DNA of 64,000 nt from CBHTSZ01 sp966095765 (GTDB lineage Bacteria > Patescibacteriota > Saccharimonadia > Saccharimonadales > Saccharimonadaceae), in assembly GCA_966095765.1 (NCBI GenBank), contig CBHTSZ010000001.1, forward strand, positions 62,001-126,000. Reading direction: 5' to 3'. Below are positions 39,830-48,219 of the stretch, piece after piece. The notes under the pieces were generated by a model, which saw only the letters and a program-made list of their open reading frames with translations, was not told the origin of the DNA and searched no databases. The first letter of the stretch is position 1. Every line of letters starts with the position of its first letter. The position numbers were made by a program, and so were the translations under genes.

Positions 39830-39947
39830 ACATTTCATTCTTCATTTTAATATTTTGATGCTACTAGACTTGCGCATTTGGTTCAGTGAATTTACAAAAA
39901 ATTGATCTTAATTTCCACCATTTTCCGCCAAAATCATAAATCTTTAC

Positions 39948-40598
39948 TCAACGACTGTTTAAAGGGCCAATTAACATATTGTTATTGATTCTTGCGGTAT
40001 TAACTTTTGTACTTACTTCGTATAAATCTAGCCCATTATTATCATACGGACTCAACAGAACTTTTATATCTTCTGGTGAATCCGAGTATAGCCACTGAGC
40101 CTCATTCTCCTTATGCAATATAACCGGCATGCGATTATGTATTCTTTCCATCTCTTCATTTGGCGTGGTTGTAAGGATTGTGTAGGTGTTCTTTTCTTTG
40201 CCTTCATGCGACCATGTCTCCCACAATCCGGCAAATGCGAATAGTTCTTCATTGTGCGGGTGAATATAAAAAGGCTGTTTTCCGGTTTCACGCTTCTGCC
40301 ATTCATAAAACCCATTTGCAGGTATCAAACACTTCTTTCTTGTGATTAATCTCTTCCATGTCGCCTTTTCAAAAACAGACTCACTTCGAGCGTTAATCAT
40401 TTTATAACCAATCTTTTCGTCTTTGGCCCATGTAGGTATAAGGCCCCAATGCATTAGCTCAATCCCGTCCTGTGTTATGACTGGATGCTGCATGCCAGGG
40501 GCAGCATTGTAATTAGCAGTCAGGTCGAGGTCTCCGGTGCTGACGTCAAATCGGTCCTCTATGTCGTTGATAGTGAATATGGCATATCTTCCACACAT
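39948..40598 (-). CDS. SRAP/HMCES-family abasic-site protein (YedK-like)
   Basis: This 216-residue protein has catalytic C2 in MCGRYA, NARSESVFEKATWKRLITRKKCLIPANGFYEWQK with the active-site Glu, and HNRMPVIL with the conserved His. SRAP proteins crosslink to abasic sites in single-stranded DNA and shield them. TATAAA (40612-40607) lies 8 nt before ATG, so the message is close to leaderless. It is divergent from a small protein and Y-family polymerase pair, forming a DNA-damage tolerance module on the mobile element. Confidence 0.93.
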   Translation of the reverse strand: MCGRYAIFTINDIEDRFDVSTGDLDLTANYNAAPGMQHPVITQDGIELMHWGLIPTWAKDEKIGYKMINARSESVFEKATWKRLITRKKCLIPANGFYEWQKRETGKQPFYIHPHNEELFAFAGLWETWSHEGKEKNTYTILTTTPNEEMERIHNRMPVILHKENEAQWLYSDSPEDIKVLLSPYDNNGLDLYEVSTKVNTARINNNMLIGPLNSR

Positions 40599-40805
40599 AC
40601 ATCAATTTTATACCTGTCTAGTTGAGGTGTATAATTTAGAGCACTAGGCAATCATCCTCCGGGCCCTGTGCGCCTCCATATTTACACATCAGTTTCCCGT
40701 CACGATACGTCTCATAACGGTGAGAACGATCTATCGGTAAGCTCCACAACCCAATCCCGTTACAAGAGATAGAAGTACAAATCTTTTCTTTAATGGAGCG
40801 TAAAT
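40599..40805. promoter_or_regulatory. Divergent intergenic region, SRAP / polymerase module
   Basis: This 207-bp gap holds TATAAA for the SRAP gene and TATAAT (40630-40635) pointing towards the polymerase pair, giving a leader of over 150 nt with GC-rich stretches. I looked for a LexA-type box and saw no convincing one. Confidence 0.4.
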
Positions 40806-41090
40806 ATGGATCCTACTGTTCAGATAAATGAACGCGTCGAAGTCATCGCCACCTTTCATACGGTGTCCGGTGAGCGGCTTATTTGCTTTCCTCGCAAGAT
40901 GAGATTTCGTGAACAGGAAGTGACCTTCACAGTCTTTGGTATGCGGCATCCGACCGAGAAAGGGCGCCGTATGATCCACGTCTTCGAGATGAGTGACGGC
41001 GTGAACGATTACCGCTTAGAGCTCGATGCTGAGAGGCTGACCTGGACACTCGTGAGCATGCTGGAGGGGCGACATGTACGACAAGATTAA
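40806..41090 (+). CDS. Small protein paired with Y-family polymerase
   Basis: This 94-residue protein is predicted beta-rich (VQINERVEVIATFHTVSGERLICFPRKMRFREQEVTFTV) with a short C-terminal helix. TGGAG lies before ATG. It overlaps the polymerase gene by 17 bp, so it is translationally coupled. A small partner directly ahead of a UmuC/ImuB-type polymerase recalls accessory factors such as UmuD or ImuA, but it has no recognisable similarity to either. Confidence 0.7.
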   Translation: MDPTVQINERVEVIATFHTVSGERLICFPRKMRFREQEVTFTVFGMRHPTEKGRRMIHVFEMSDGVNDYRLELDAERLTWTLVSMLEGRHVRQD

Positions 41091-42330
41091 TCCCGAAAAA
41101 CCGATGATCATGCATATCGACCTCAATAGCGCGTTCGCGACAACCGAGCAGCAGGCGCATCCACACCTTCGTGGCGTGCCGATGGGAGTTACGAACCGAC
41201 TGTCTAAAGAGTGCTGTGTCATAGCCGCGTCATACGAGGCAAAGAAGCTAGGTATAAAAGTAGGCATGAGGCGTACCGAGGCTATGGCTATATGTCCGAA
41301 CTTCATCATCCTTGAGACCGATGCGCCGAAGTACCACAAGGTGTATGAGAAGCTGGTGAAGATCATGCGTGATTATTCACCGAACGTTAAGATGAAAAGC
41401 ATCGACGAAGGACTTATCGACTTTCACGGTATGGAGCCGACGCTGAAAGGGCGGTCACTTGAAGACATAGGCTATGAGATAAAACAGCGCGTTAGGGATG
41501 AGATCGGTGACTGGATGCGTATTAATATTGGCATTGGACCTAATCGATTTCTTGCTAAGCAAGCGGCAGGCTGGCACAAACCCGATGGGCTAGATGTAAT
41601 AGATGATAAAAATTTAATGGACTATTACGCTGAGATGGATTTAATCGATCTTTCCGGTATAGCAGAGCGTAATCAAGCACGGTTGAATGCATGTCAGATA
41701 TATACACCACTACAATTCATAGGAGCAAAAGAGCAAACGTTAAAGAGGCAGGTATTTAGAAGTATTAATGGGACCTATTGGTACAGAAGGTTAAGAGGAT
41801 ACGAAATTGATGATATGGACACTAAGCTCGGCATGGTGGGCAGGCAATGGGTAGTTAGAGAGGCTACCACTGATATGGAGAAGCTGAACTCGTATTTGAG
41901 CTATTTATGCGAAACGACAGGAATGAAACTTCGTTATAAACAAGTCGAAGCGAGAGGTATATGCGTATGGGCTAGGCTGGAGAATGGTGAGGGCTGGCAT
42001 GGTAAGCGTATGTATAAATCAACTTTTTTCACAAACCAGGAGATCTTCCGACGAGCATTAGAGCAATTTAATAACCGACCCAAAAGCATTAAGATCCAGA
42101 CGCTCGGTATCTATTGCTATATGCTCACGCCGTCATCCAGGAGCCAGCCTAGTATTTTTGAAGATGTTGAAAAAGAACGATGGATTACACACGCAATGGA
42201 CGAAATTAACGACTTTTACGGAGCATTTGCTATCCATTTGGGATCCACAATTGAAGGAAAAAAACACATAAAACAAAAAATTCCTTTTGGAGGTACTGAG
42301 TATTTCGATTTACTTCTAAAGCGGTCTTAA
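41074..42330 (+). CDS. Y-family DNA polymerase (DinB/UmuC-like)
   Basis: This 418-residue translesion polymerase has metal-binding D16 in MHIDLNSAFA and D111-E112 in KSIDEGLIDF, followed by the IGIGPNRFLAKQAAG thumb-entry helix-hairpin-helix region and a C-terminal little-finger domain. It has no clear beta-clamp peptide at the very end. It belongs to a damage-tolerance cassette with the upstream small protein and the divergent SRAP gene. From about 41,590 the codon use becomes noticeably more A/T-rich, hinting at a mosaic origin. Confidence 0.93.
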   Translation: MYDKINPEKPMIMHIDLNSAFATTEQQAHPHLRGVPMGVTNRLSKECCVIAASYEAKKLGIKVGMRRTEAMAICPNFIILETDAPKYHKVYEKLVKIMRDYSPNVKMKSIDEGLIDFHGMEPTLKGRSLEDIGYEIKQRVRDEIGDWMRINIGIGPNRFLAKQAAGWHKPDGLDVIDDKNLMDYYAEMDLIDLSGIAERNQARLNACQIYTPLQFIGAKEQTLKRQVFRSINGTYWYRRLRGYEIDDMDTKLGMVGRQWVVREATTDMEKLNSYLSYLCETTGMKLRYKQVEARGICVWARLENGEGWHGKRMYKSTFFTNQEIFRRALEQFNNRPKSIKIQTLGIYCYMLTPSSRSQPSIFEDVEKERWITHAMDEINDFYGAFAIHLGSTIEGKKHIKQKIPFGGTEYFDLLLKRS

Positions 42331-42423
42331 AAATAAGGCGAAAAAGAAAAAGGACTCCTGTTTTGGAGCCCTTCCCACCTTGATTAAAGGCTTTTGGTCA
42401 TTGTATCGGGCATTGTCATAGTG

Positions 42424-42906
42424 TTACCCTCCAATCTTTAGCACTATTAATAGTATAACGCTTGTGACGAACATATACAACGAGCGGTTGAGTACTGATG
42501 CTTTGGAATCCAATCTTGATGAACGATTCTGATAAACCAGAAGGTAATCGTCGTGAATTATATCTAAAGCTTCCTCGTAGCTTGTGGAGTTGTTCAGCTT
42601 AACTTCCTCAACGGGACCAATAGGAACATACCAGTTCTTCCTAGCGCGATAGTCATAAGCAATTAGGGCAGAAGAACCACCGAGAAGTAATAGCGCAGGT
42701 ACGAATATAATATATTCCAAGATGTTATCAGGAATATTGATTTTGAATGCGTCGTAGGTGAGTAAGCCTCCCAGGGTCAACAAAAGGCCGACGATGGCAA
42801 ACATTTTATTTTGCATCTTGTCGAAGGTGGCTGCCTGCTCGGCTAGCTTATCAGACAGTATTCGGATTCTTGCTTCAAGGGTAAGGATTTTATCGCGGCT
42901 TCTCAT
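42424..42906 (-). CDS. Three-helix membrane protein with cytoplasmic loop
   Basis: This 160-residue protein has an N-terminal coiled helix (LEARIRILSDKLAEQAATFDKMQ), two close helices (about 36-80), a cytoplasmic segment with a conserved-looking YQNRSSRLDSKASVLN, and a final helix. The layout resembles two-transmembrane (SLATT/DUF4231-like) domains often found as effectors in defence systems, but no partner sensor gene is next to it. ATG 42906 has TGGAG five bases upstream; a GTG at 42921 is an alternative. Confidence 0.6.
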   Translation of the reverse strand: MRSRDKILTLEARIRILSDKLAEQAATFDKMQNKMFAIVGLLLTLGGLLTYDAFKINIPDNILEYIIFVPALLLLGGSSALIAYDYRARKNWYVPIGPVEEVKLNNSTSYEEALDIIHDDYLLVYQNRSSRLDSKASVLNRSLYMFVTSVILLIVLKIGG

Positions 42907-43002
42907 AAACACTCCATCCACCCGTTTGAATTAATCATAAATGATTGCACTGCTACAGCAAAGCATAGACGGAATGATTTCACTTAATTCATAGGCATAA
43001 TG

Positions 43003-43737
43003 TTAATAACAGTAAGTTGAAGCCGTTGGATCAAGATAACCTCCGTAACTATGGAAGGTAGTATTGCAATAGGTAGGGGAAACCCTAGGAGCAGTATATG
43101 AGGGAGCGGGAACATATCTTACCGCTGGCGCCACCGGCTTTTCCTGTTTATTAGCAAGCATTATCACAACATATTTGCTAGTCAGCTGGACCTCTGATTC
43201 GAGTTTGTTATCACAAACCGATATACCTACCGAGTTATATTCGGGATTTAAGAGATTTGTCGCTTGGTATTTAGCAGCATCGTTGATTGTATCGGATGCA
43301 GTTTGTGAAGTGGGATTACCTTCAAATATTGCCGCTACATAAGACTTGTAGAAAAGCTCACCTTGACTGTCAGTTATATAAGAATTTGCAGTTTTACCAG
43401 TTGCTGGATTTGTGTAATCAAAATATTTGTCAGTAACCATGCTGGCGCACATTTGACTAGCAGAGTCCTCGAGGTTTTTCAGATTCGCCAGGGCAGGCGC
43501 GCCAGATTGTGACCTTTCTGTATTCAAAGCTGAATAAACATAACTCACATCTATAGGGTCGCTACTCAGCCGTGCTTGCTCAGCAAGCTTTATCTGACGC
43601 TCTGCTTCAGATAATCGATAATCATTATAGGAAGCTAGAGCAAAAACTAACATCAATAGTGTAATTACAGTACTTAATATCCAAAAAGATGGCTTTTTAT
43701 GGAGCGGAGTGCTCTTATGAGGTGACGTCTTGGTCAT
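43003..43737 (-). CDS. Membrane-anchored CAP/SCP-like domain protein
   Basis: This 244-residue protein has a short cytoplasmic start, one membrane helix (about 15-37), and an external domain with SALNTERSQSGAPALANLKNLEDSASQMCASMV, YVAAIFEGN and YNSVGISVCDNK, a reduced CAP (cysteine-rich secretory, antigen 5, PR-1) pattern. The end is rich in Pro, Tyr and Thr. ATG 43737 follows TAATAT on the minus strand by 8 nt. Its role on the element is unknown; surface contact is possible. Confidence 0.65.
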   Translation of the reverse strand: MTKTSPHKSTPLHKKPSFWILSTVITLLMLVFALASYNDYRLSEAERQIKLAEQARLSSDPIDVSYVYSALNTERSQSGAPALANLKNLEDSASQMCASMVTDKYFDYTNPATGKTANSYITDSQGELFYKSYVAAIFEGNPTSQTASDTINDAAKYQATNLLNPEYNSVGISVCDNKLESEVQLTSKYVVIMLANKQEKPVAPAVRYVPAPSYTAPRVSPTYCNTTFHSYGGYLDPTASTYCY

Positions 43738-44116
43738 ATACCCAAATATTACAACGAAAATGGAATAAAAAGTAGAAACAAGAGGGTTTAACACTCATCA
43801 CTTACTCTTTACTAGGAGTAATATCTTACTTTCTACTACTAGAGTAGATGAATTTATCAGTTCAACCTTAATTTGGTTCCATTTCGAACCTATCAAGCCT
43901 ACCAAAGAAAATACCCCACCAAACGGTGGGGTATTTTCTTTGGTGAATATCGTCGGGACTGACCTGTGACTAGCCGATGAAGTCGGCGATAAGTCACTGG
44001 GTCGCGTAGCGCAGTGCCGAAAAGAAAGTGCGTAGCATTTTCTTTTCAAGCAAGCGGAGGAGCGAAACGAAGTGAAGCGATAGCCCAGTCGGTGCTCTGC
44101 TGTATACTTAAGCCTA
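43738..44116. other. Non-coding region with long hairpins at element end
   Basis: No convincing gene is seen in these 379 bp. A perfect 20-bp inverted repeat with a 4-base loop lies at 43901-43944 (it begins ACCAAAG). A 13-bp stem with a 3-base loop lies at 44019-44047. The direct-repeat copy of the tRNA end is at 44082-44096. The first hairpin probably acts as a terminator in both directions; the second is part of a frame that would extend the recombinase after excision (see findings). Confidence 0.6.
44082..44096. repeat. Direct repeat of tRNA 3' part (attR-like)
   Basis: AGCCCAGTCGGTGCT is identical to 38048-38062 inside the tRNA gene. It marks the distal boundary of the integrated element. 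Confidence 0.8.
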
Positions 44117-44518
44117 ATGAAATTCTTTATATCGGGACAAATTGAAGACATTCCTGCTGTTCGTGAAATTATGAAAAGAGTTACCGATACTGGACATGTC
44201 ATCACTCATGACTGGACGACATCCGACATCATGTTGAGTGGTGATAATAAGTTTAACGACCTGACTGAAACCGGTCGCAGGGCTCAAGCGGATATTCAGG
44301 GTGTGCTCGACTGTGATGTGTATGTGCTGTGCAGCGATAACCAAAAAGCTGGAAAAGGGATGTATGTTGAGCTCGGTGCTGCGCTAGGTCGTGTACAGGC
44401 TGGTGAAGATATTCGTCTCTATGTAATAGGTGGGCTTAATCATTCGTCAATCTTTTATCTTCATCCGGTGGTCAGGCGAGTAGATACGATAGAGGAGGTA
44501 CTCGAAGATATTCGTTAG
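44117..44518 (+). CDS. Nucleoside 2-deoxyribosyltransferase-like protein
   Basis: This 133-residue protein begins MKFFISGQIED and has LDCDVYVLCSDNQKAGKGMYVELGAALGRV, the substrate-binding and Glu-containing motif of the deoxyribosyltransferase/RCL family. It may split or transfer deoxyribose on nucleosides or nucleotides. TATACT (44103-44108) is 8 nt before ATG. It lies alone between two copies of the tRNA end, so it probably arrived as a separate or older insertion; its TAG forms part of the outer repeat. Confidence 0.8.
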   Translation: MKFFISGQIEDIPAVREIMKRVTDTGHVITHDWTTSDIMLSGDNKFNDLTETGRRAQADIQGVLDCDVYVLCSDNQKAGKGMYVELGAALGRVQAGEDIRLYVIGGLNHSSIFYLHPVVRRVDTIEEVLEDIR

Positions 44519-44573
44519 CCCTGTCGGCGCTACCAAACAAGTACCTCACTGATAAGTGGGGTTTTTGTTTGGT
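44517..44573. repeat. Diverged tRNA-end repeat and displaced tRNA terminator
   Basis: 44517-44537 matches the tRNA end through CCA and AAA with two differences in 21 bases (AGCCCTGTCGGCGCTACCAAA is the only such copy outside the tRNA). It runs straight into ACCAAACAA / TTGTTTGGT (44532-44573), a hairpin with a T-run that looks like the tRNA's original terminator pushed away by insertions. Confidence 0.65.
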
Positions 44574-44633
44574 AAAAAACATGATTGACACGCCTACATT
44601 TGAGCGTATAACTGGACTTGAGGCGATAAGCAT

Positions 44634-45539
44634 ATGCTTGACTCAATACAAAAACACAGCGAACATCTCTTGAAACATCCGGGCAGTGTAGTTGCTGTGG
44701 CCCTGGGTACGACTGCACTTACCCTTGATCATTTTTTCGGAATACACGAATCTCACTCGCGGCGTCATAGTCCTGAGTTTTACACTGATAGCCCTCGTAC
44801 ACGAGCACTCGGTGCGCTCGCGATTCTACCGGGCTGCCAAACTGATGGTGAAAACTATTTTCAAATGGTCCGTTCGCGCATGTCGGGCAGTACTGTCATA
44901 GGGGTAGATTACCCAAAACACGGTTTTGATATCGAGCAGGTATGCGAGGGGTTGGCTGATAGCTTCCTTCAGGCGCGAGTCGAGCATCCATCGCTACTGT
45001 GTCAGTCGATGGGCGGCATGGTGATGCGTCAGTTTATGCAATACGCTGACCAGACAGGACTAGCTGATCGTGTCGGTGGTTTCGGAACGGTCGTGCTCGA
45101 CTCGTCACCGTTTGATAGCAGTGACATCCGTACTTCGTATCAGGTTCTTCTTACGGCTGCGTCAGCTGGCCACTACAGTTGGGCGGCCGATCATCTCAAG
45201 CGGAGAGTCTATAGTTCACTGCGTGGTTCTGGTGCAAACGCGCACCTCGATACGATCTATAGCGAAGGAAGATACATGAAACGCATGCACGATGACCAGC
45301 CGCTTCCGGCTATCATGGAGCGCGTTGTCTACGTGCACGGTCCCTATGATCCGGTGATCAACAGTGACCAGGCGGCGGCAAAATACGAAGCTGTCGCACC
45401 GACAAGTACCTTTATGCGCATCATTGATGAACGACCCATGTCGAGCCATACGGCATCAGGTCCACACCTCGATACATTGCTCGAGCTGGCGGGACAGGGC
45501 AACTTCGGTCACGAGTCACTAGAAATGCTGACGGCGTAG
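44634..45539 (+). CDS. Alpha/beta-hydrolase-like protein
   Basis: This 301-residue protein has ALAILPGCQTDGENYF, then SLLCQSMGGMVMRQFM with nucleophile Ser in CQSMGG (a GxSxG variant), DSSPFDSSD, and VYVHGPYDPVINSD with a likely catalytic Asp; SSHTASGPH may hold the His. An N-terminal hydrophobic stretch (about 17-32) could anchor it. The substrate is unknown. Its start has no clear ribosome site. Confidence 0.75.
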   Translation: MLDSIQKHSEHLLKHPGSVVAVALGTTALTLDHFFGIHESHSRRHSPEFYTDSPRTRALGALAILPGCQTDGENYFQMVRSRMSGSTVIGVDYPKHGFDIEQVCEGLADSFLQARVEHPSLLCQSMGGMVMRQFMQYADQTGLADRVGGFGTVVLDSSPFDSSDIRTSYQVLLTAASAGHYSWAADHLKRRVYSSLRGSGANAHLDTIYSEGRYMKRMHDDQPLPAIMERVVYVHGPYDPVINSDQAAAKYEAVAPTSTFMRIIDERPMSSHTASGPHLDTLLELAGQGNFGHESLEMLTA

Positions 45540-45579
45540 GTACCAGGCGTCGCTACACGGGGGTGTATAGTAGCGATAT

Positions 45580-46908
45580 ATGACCAACGCTAAACCAACC
45601 ATCGTTATTATCATCGGCGTTACGGGCGATCTCAGTCGACGCTACCTCTTGCCATCGCTTGAGAAGATTGCTCGTGCCGGGGTGTTGCCGGAGCAGTTCC
45701 GGATCCTTGGCGTGACTCGACGGGAAGTAGGCGTTGATGAGGTACTGGAAGGAGTGAAGGGGTCGACGGATTTTTTACGCAAAACGCTTGATATGTGTCA
45801 GGTGGATCTGGCAAATCTTGACGACTACGAAGCGCTAAAGGCGCACATATTGCAAATCGAAAAGGAGCTTGGTGGCTCTGCGCAGCGGCTTTACTACCTC
45901 TCAATCCCGCCCCAGGCATCACAACCGGTCGTCCGGTTGTTGGGTGAGTCAGGACTCAGCAAGGTCCAGAACACAAAACTGCTGCTTGAAAAGCCATTCG
46001 GCGTCGATCTCGGATCAGCGGAAGAGTTGCTCGCTTACACCGAGCAGTACTTTAGTGAGCAACAGATTTACCGTATTGATCACTACTTAGCCAAGGAAAT
46101 GGCGCAGAATCTGCTTGTTTTCCGTGACGCCAACCCGCTCCTCAAGCACACCTGGAGTAAGGAGTTTATCGAACGTATCGAAATAGTGGCGCATGAGTCG
46201 ATCGATATCGAAGGCAGGGCCGGTTTTTATGAGCAAACCGGTGCGCTGCGTGATGTCATGCAAAGCCATGTTCTTCAGCTCGCTGCCCTCACTCTCATGG
46301 AGCCGTCTGTGGTGGGAGCATCTGATATACCCGCCAAGCGCCTCGCTGCTCTCAGAAGCTTACGAATACCAGCCGACAAGCCGATCACTGATTCGGTGCT
46401 TCGTGGCCAGTATGAAGACTACCGTACTGAAGTAGAGAACGACACCAGTAGTGTTGAGACATACGTCCAGCTCGACCTTAGCTCTTCCGACCCACGCTGG
46501 CAGGGTGTGCCAATCCGGCTCTCAACCGGCAAAGCACTTGCTGAACGCAAAACAGCCATTACGATCACCTATCGCAGCGACAGCGGTCTCGAGTCGAACA
46601 GTCTCGTGTTGCGCGTCCAGCCTGACGCTGGTATAGAATTTCGCCTCTGGGCAAAAGCGCCAGGCTACGAGCAAAAGCTTGTGCAGCACCCTTTGAAGTT
46701 TTCCTACGGTGATCACTACGAAGAACTTCCCGAGGCATACGAACAGGTACTTCTGGATGCCATCAACTCAAACCACACACTTTTTACGAGTAGCGATGAA
46801 GTTAGGGAGAGTTGGCGGATTATCCGGTCAGCGCAGGAATATTGGGATATGCACGATGACGACCTGCGCTTTTACACTAAAGGCAGCGCCGGCCCCTCAC
46901 GCGACTGA
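45580..46908 (+). CDS. zwf: Glucose-6-phosphate 1-dehydrogenase
   Basis: This 442-residue protein has the NADP loop IIGVTGDLSRRYLLPSL, LLLEKPFGVDL, and catalytic RIDHYLAKEMAQN (family RIDHYLGKE). It oxidises G6P to 6-phosphogluconolactone and starts the oxidative pentose phosphate route, giving NADPH. It is shorter than typical bacterial forms (about 490). TATAGT (45566-45571) lies 8 nt before ATG, so the message is leaderless. Confidence 0.95.
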   Translation: MTNAKPTIVIIIGVTGDLSRRYLLPSLEKIARAGVLPEQFRILGVTRREVGVDEVLEGVKGSTDFLRKTLDMCQVDLANLDDYEALKAHILQIEKELGGSAQRLYYLSIPPQASQPVVRLLGESGLSKVQNTKLLLEKPFGVDLGSAEELLAYTEQYFSEQQIYRIDHYLAKEMAQNLLVFRDANPLLKHTWSKEFIERIEIVAHESIDIEGRAGFYEQTGALRDVMQSHVLQLAALTLMEPSVVGASDIPAKRLAALRSLRIPADKPITDSVLRGQYEDYRTEVENDTSSVETYVQLDLSSSDPRWQGVPIRLSTGKALAERKTAITITYRSDSGLESNSLVLRVQPDAGIEFRLWAKAPGYEQKLVQHPLKFSYGDHYEELPEAYEQVLLDAINSNHTLFTSSDEVRESWRIIRSAQEYWDMHDDDLRFYTKGSAGPSRD

Positions 46909-46931
46909 CGCATTCGGCGTAAAATAGATAT

Positions 46932-47498
46932 ATGACGCAAGTAGCGCTCGTTATCGTTGACATGCAAAAGGCGTATTTTCGTAATGCTGACCTAGAGGCA
47001 AGGCGAGAAGAGCTGACACGTGCATGCAACGAGCTTATTTTGCAAGCGGTGCAGACCGATGTGCCGGTGTTTGGCATCGTGACAAAACATAGGAAAGATC
47101 GCTCAACATGGACTCTCAATATGCTCGATGACGGTGAGGGTTATCTCTTTGAGGGCGAAGGAGACGTTGAGCTGGTCGAAGGGCTGCGTTTGCGGGATGC
47201 GCTTGAGATCGTAAAGACCCGTGACAGTGCGTTTTTTGATACGAGGCTTGCCGAGGAGTTGAAACGTCGAAACATAGAAACGGTTGTTCTCGCGGGAGTT
47301 TCAACGCATACGTGCATCTTTCAAACGGCGGCGGATGCATATGCACATAATGTACGTGTTGTGCTGGCGGAAGATGCGATTGCGACCCACGACCCACAAT
47401 TACATACGGTCACGCTGGATCTTTTGAACCAGGAGTATCGTCAACCTACACGTTCGAACAAAGACATCCTCATGACCTTGCTAGCGGAGGCTAAGTAG
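46932..47498 (+). CDS. Isochorismatase-family cysteine hydrolase
   Basis: This 188-residue protein has the catalytic triad of the family: Asp in ALVIVDMQKAYF, Lys in EIVKTRDSAFF, and Cys in GVSTHTCIFQTA. Members include nicotinamidase and other amidohydrolases; the substrate here is not clear. TAAAAT (46920-46925) lies six bases before ATG, so the message is leaderless. The PAP2 gene begins 2 bp after its stop. Confidence 0.92.
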   Translation: MTQVALVIVDMQKAYFRNADLEARREELTRACNELILQAVQTDVPVFGIVTKHRKDRSTWTLNMLDDGEGYLFEGEGDVELVEGLRLRDALEIVKTRDSAFFDTRLAEELKRRNIETVVLAGVSTHTCIFQTAADAYAHNVRVVLAEDAIATHDPQLHTVTLDLLNQEYRQPTRSNKDILMTLLAEAK

Positions 47499-47500
47499 GC

Positions 47501-48190
47501 ATGGCTATGAACCGATCATCACAGGTATTTATGGGTTTTTCTCGGCAAACTCTCACCCGGCTAGGCGTGGCATTTTCCGTCTTGCTGCTACCTGTATTTG
47601 TATTCGTAAAACTAGCAGATGAAGTGAGAGAAGGCGAGACGCTACCGTTTGACGAAAAAGTGCTCCGTGCCATTAATATGCACGCTAGCCCCACCCTAGA
47701 TGTGCTAGCGGTAACCGTGACGCAGCTCGGAGGATTGGTCGGAACTTCAGTACTCACGGCTGGAATTGCTGTGCTGCTGTGGGGGAGGAAGATGAGGCGT
47801 ATGGCAACGCTTCTTGTTACGGGTGTAGCCGGTGCAGCTGCGCTCAATCTACTACTCAAGGCTGTGTTCCAGCGCGACCGTCCGCATTTGTGGGAAAGGC
47901 TCGTCACGGAAAATAGCCACTCTTTTCCGAGCGGTCATGCTATGGCATCGAGTGCGCTCGCGTTCAGTCTGATCGTTATCTACTGGCCGACTCGTTGGCG
48001 CTGGCCTGTCGTGTTTGCGGCCGGGCTTTACGTCTTGGTGATTGGGCTAACTCGCCTGTATCTTGGTGTGCATTACCCAACGGATATCTTGGCAGGCTGG
48101 GCGGTAAGCGCTGCGTGGATCGCAACGATGGTATACGCTCTCACCTATCACACGACGCTTCGAAAGCTGCTCACTAAGAAGCGGCTCTAG
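47501..48190 (+). CDS. PAP2-superfamily membrane phosphatase
   Basis: This 229-residue protein has six helices and the three PAP2 motifs: KAVFQRDRP, PSGHAMAS, and RLYLGVHYPTDILAGW. It may dephosphorylate undecaprenyl pyrophosphate (bacitracin-resistance type) or phosphatidic acid at the outer face of the membrane. It follows the isochorismatase gene directly, with a GGAGG about ten bases upstream, and precedes tilS. Confidence 0.93.
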   Translation: MAMNRSSQVFMGFSRQTLTRLGVAFSVLLLPVFVFVKLADEVREGETLPFDEKVLRAINMHASPTLDVLAVTVTQLGGLVGTSVLTAGIAVLLWGRKMRRMATLLVTGVAGAAALNLLLKAVFQRDRPHLWERLVTENSHSFPSGHAMASSALAFSLIVIYWPTRWRWPVVFAAGLYVLVIGLTRLYLGVHYPTDILAGWAVSAAWIATMVYALTYHTTLRKLLTKKRL

Positions 48191-48219
48191 CGTTGCGCGC
48201 CGTGCAACTGGGCAGTATC

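Larger units (their letters stand above)
38048..44096. mobile_element. Integrated element bounded by 15-bp direct repeats in tRNA gene
   Basis: AGCCCAGTCGGTGCT occurs at 38048-38062 (inside the tRNA) and again at 44082-44096. Between them lie a serine recombinase at one end, a small gene, an SRAP protein, a small protein with a Y-family polymerase, two membrane or exported proteins and structured DNA. Base composition is clearly more A/T-rich than the flanks over most of it. No conjugation or capsid genes are seen, so it is a small integrative element carrying DNA-damage functions rather than an evident phage. Confidence 0.8.

Noticed and set aside
40599..40805. A LexA-type SOS box between SRAP and the polymerase module
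   Set aside because: I looked for the common Gram-positive and proteobacterial box forms and saw none that is convincing.
42384..42418. An 11-codon minus-strand frame behind GGAGGG, after the membrane protein gene
   Set aside because: A good ribosome site is present, but 11 codons with no other support are too little to call a gene.
38023..44096. Prophage
   Set aside because: There are no capsid, tail, terminase or lysis genes; only a recombinase and cargo, so a small integrative element fits better.
43798..44205. A 135-codon minus-strand frame
   Set aside because: It runs through two long hairpins, the tRNA-end repeat and the start of the deoxyribosyltransferase gene, and has no ribosome site or protein-like pattern. 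Part of it is the predicted alternative recombinase tail, noted separately.
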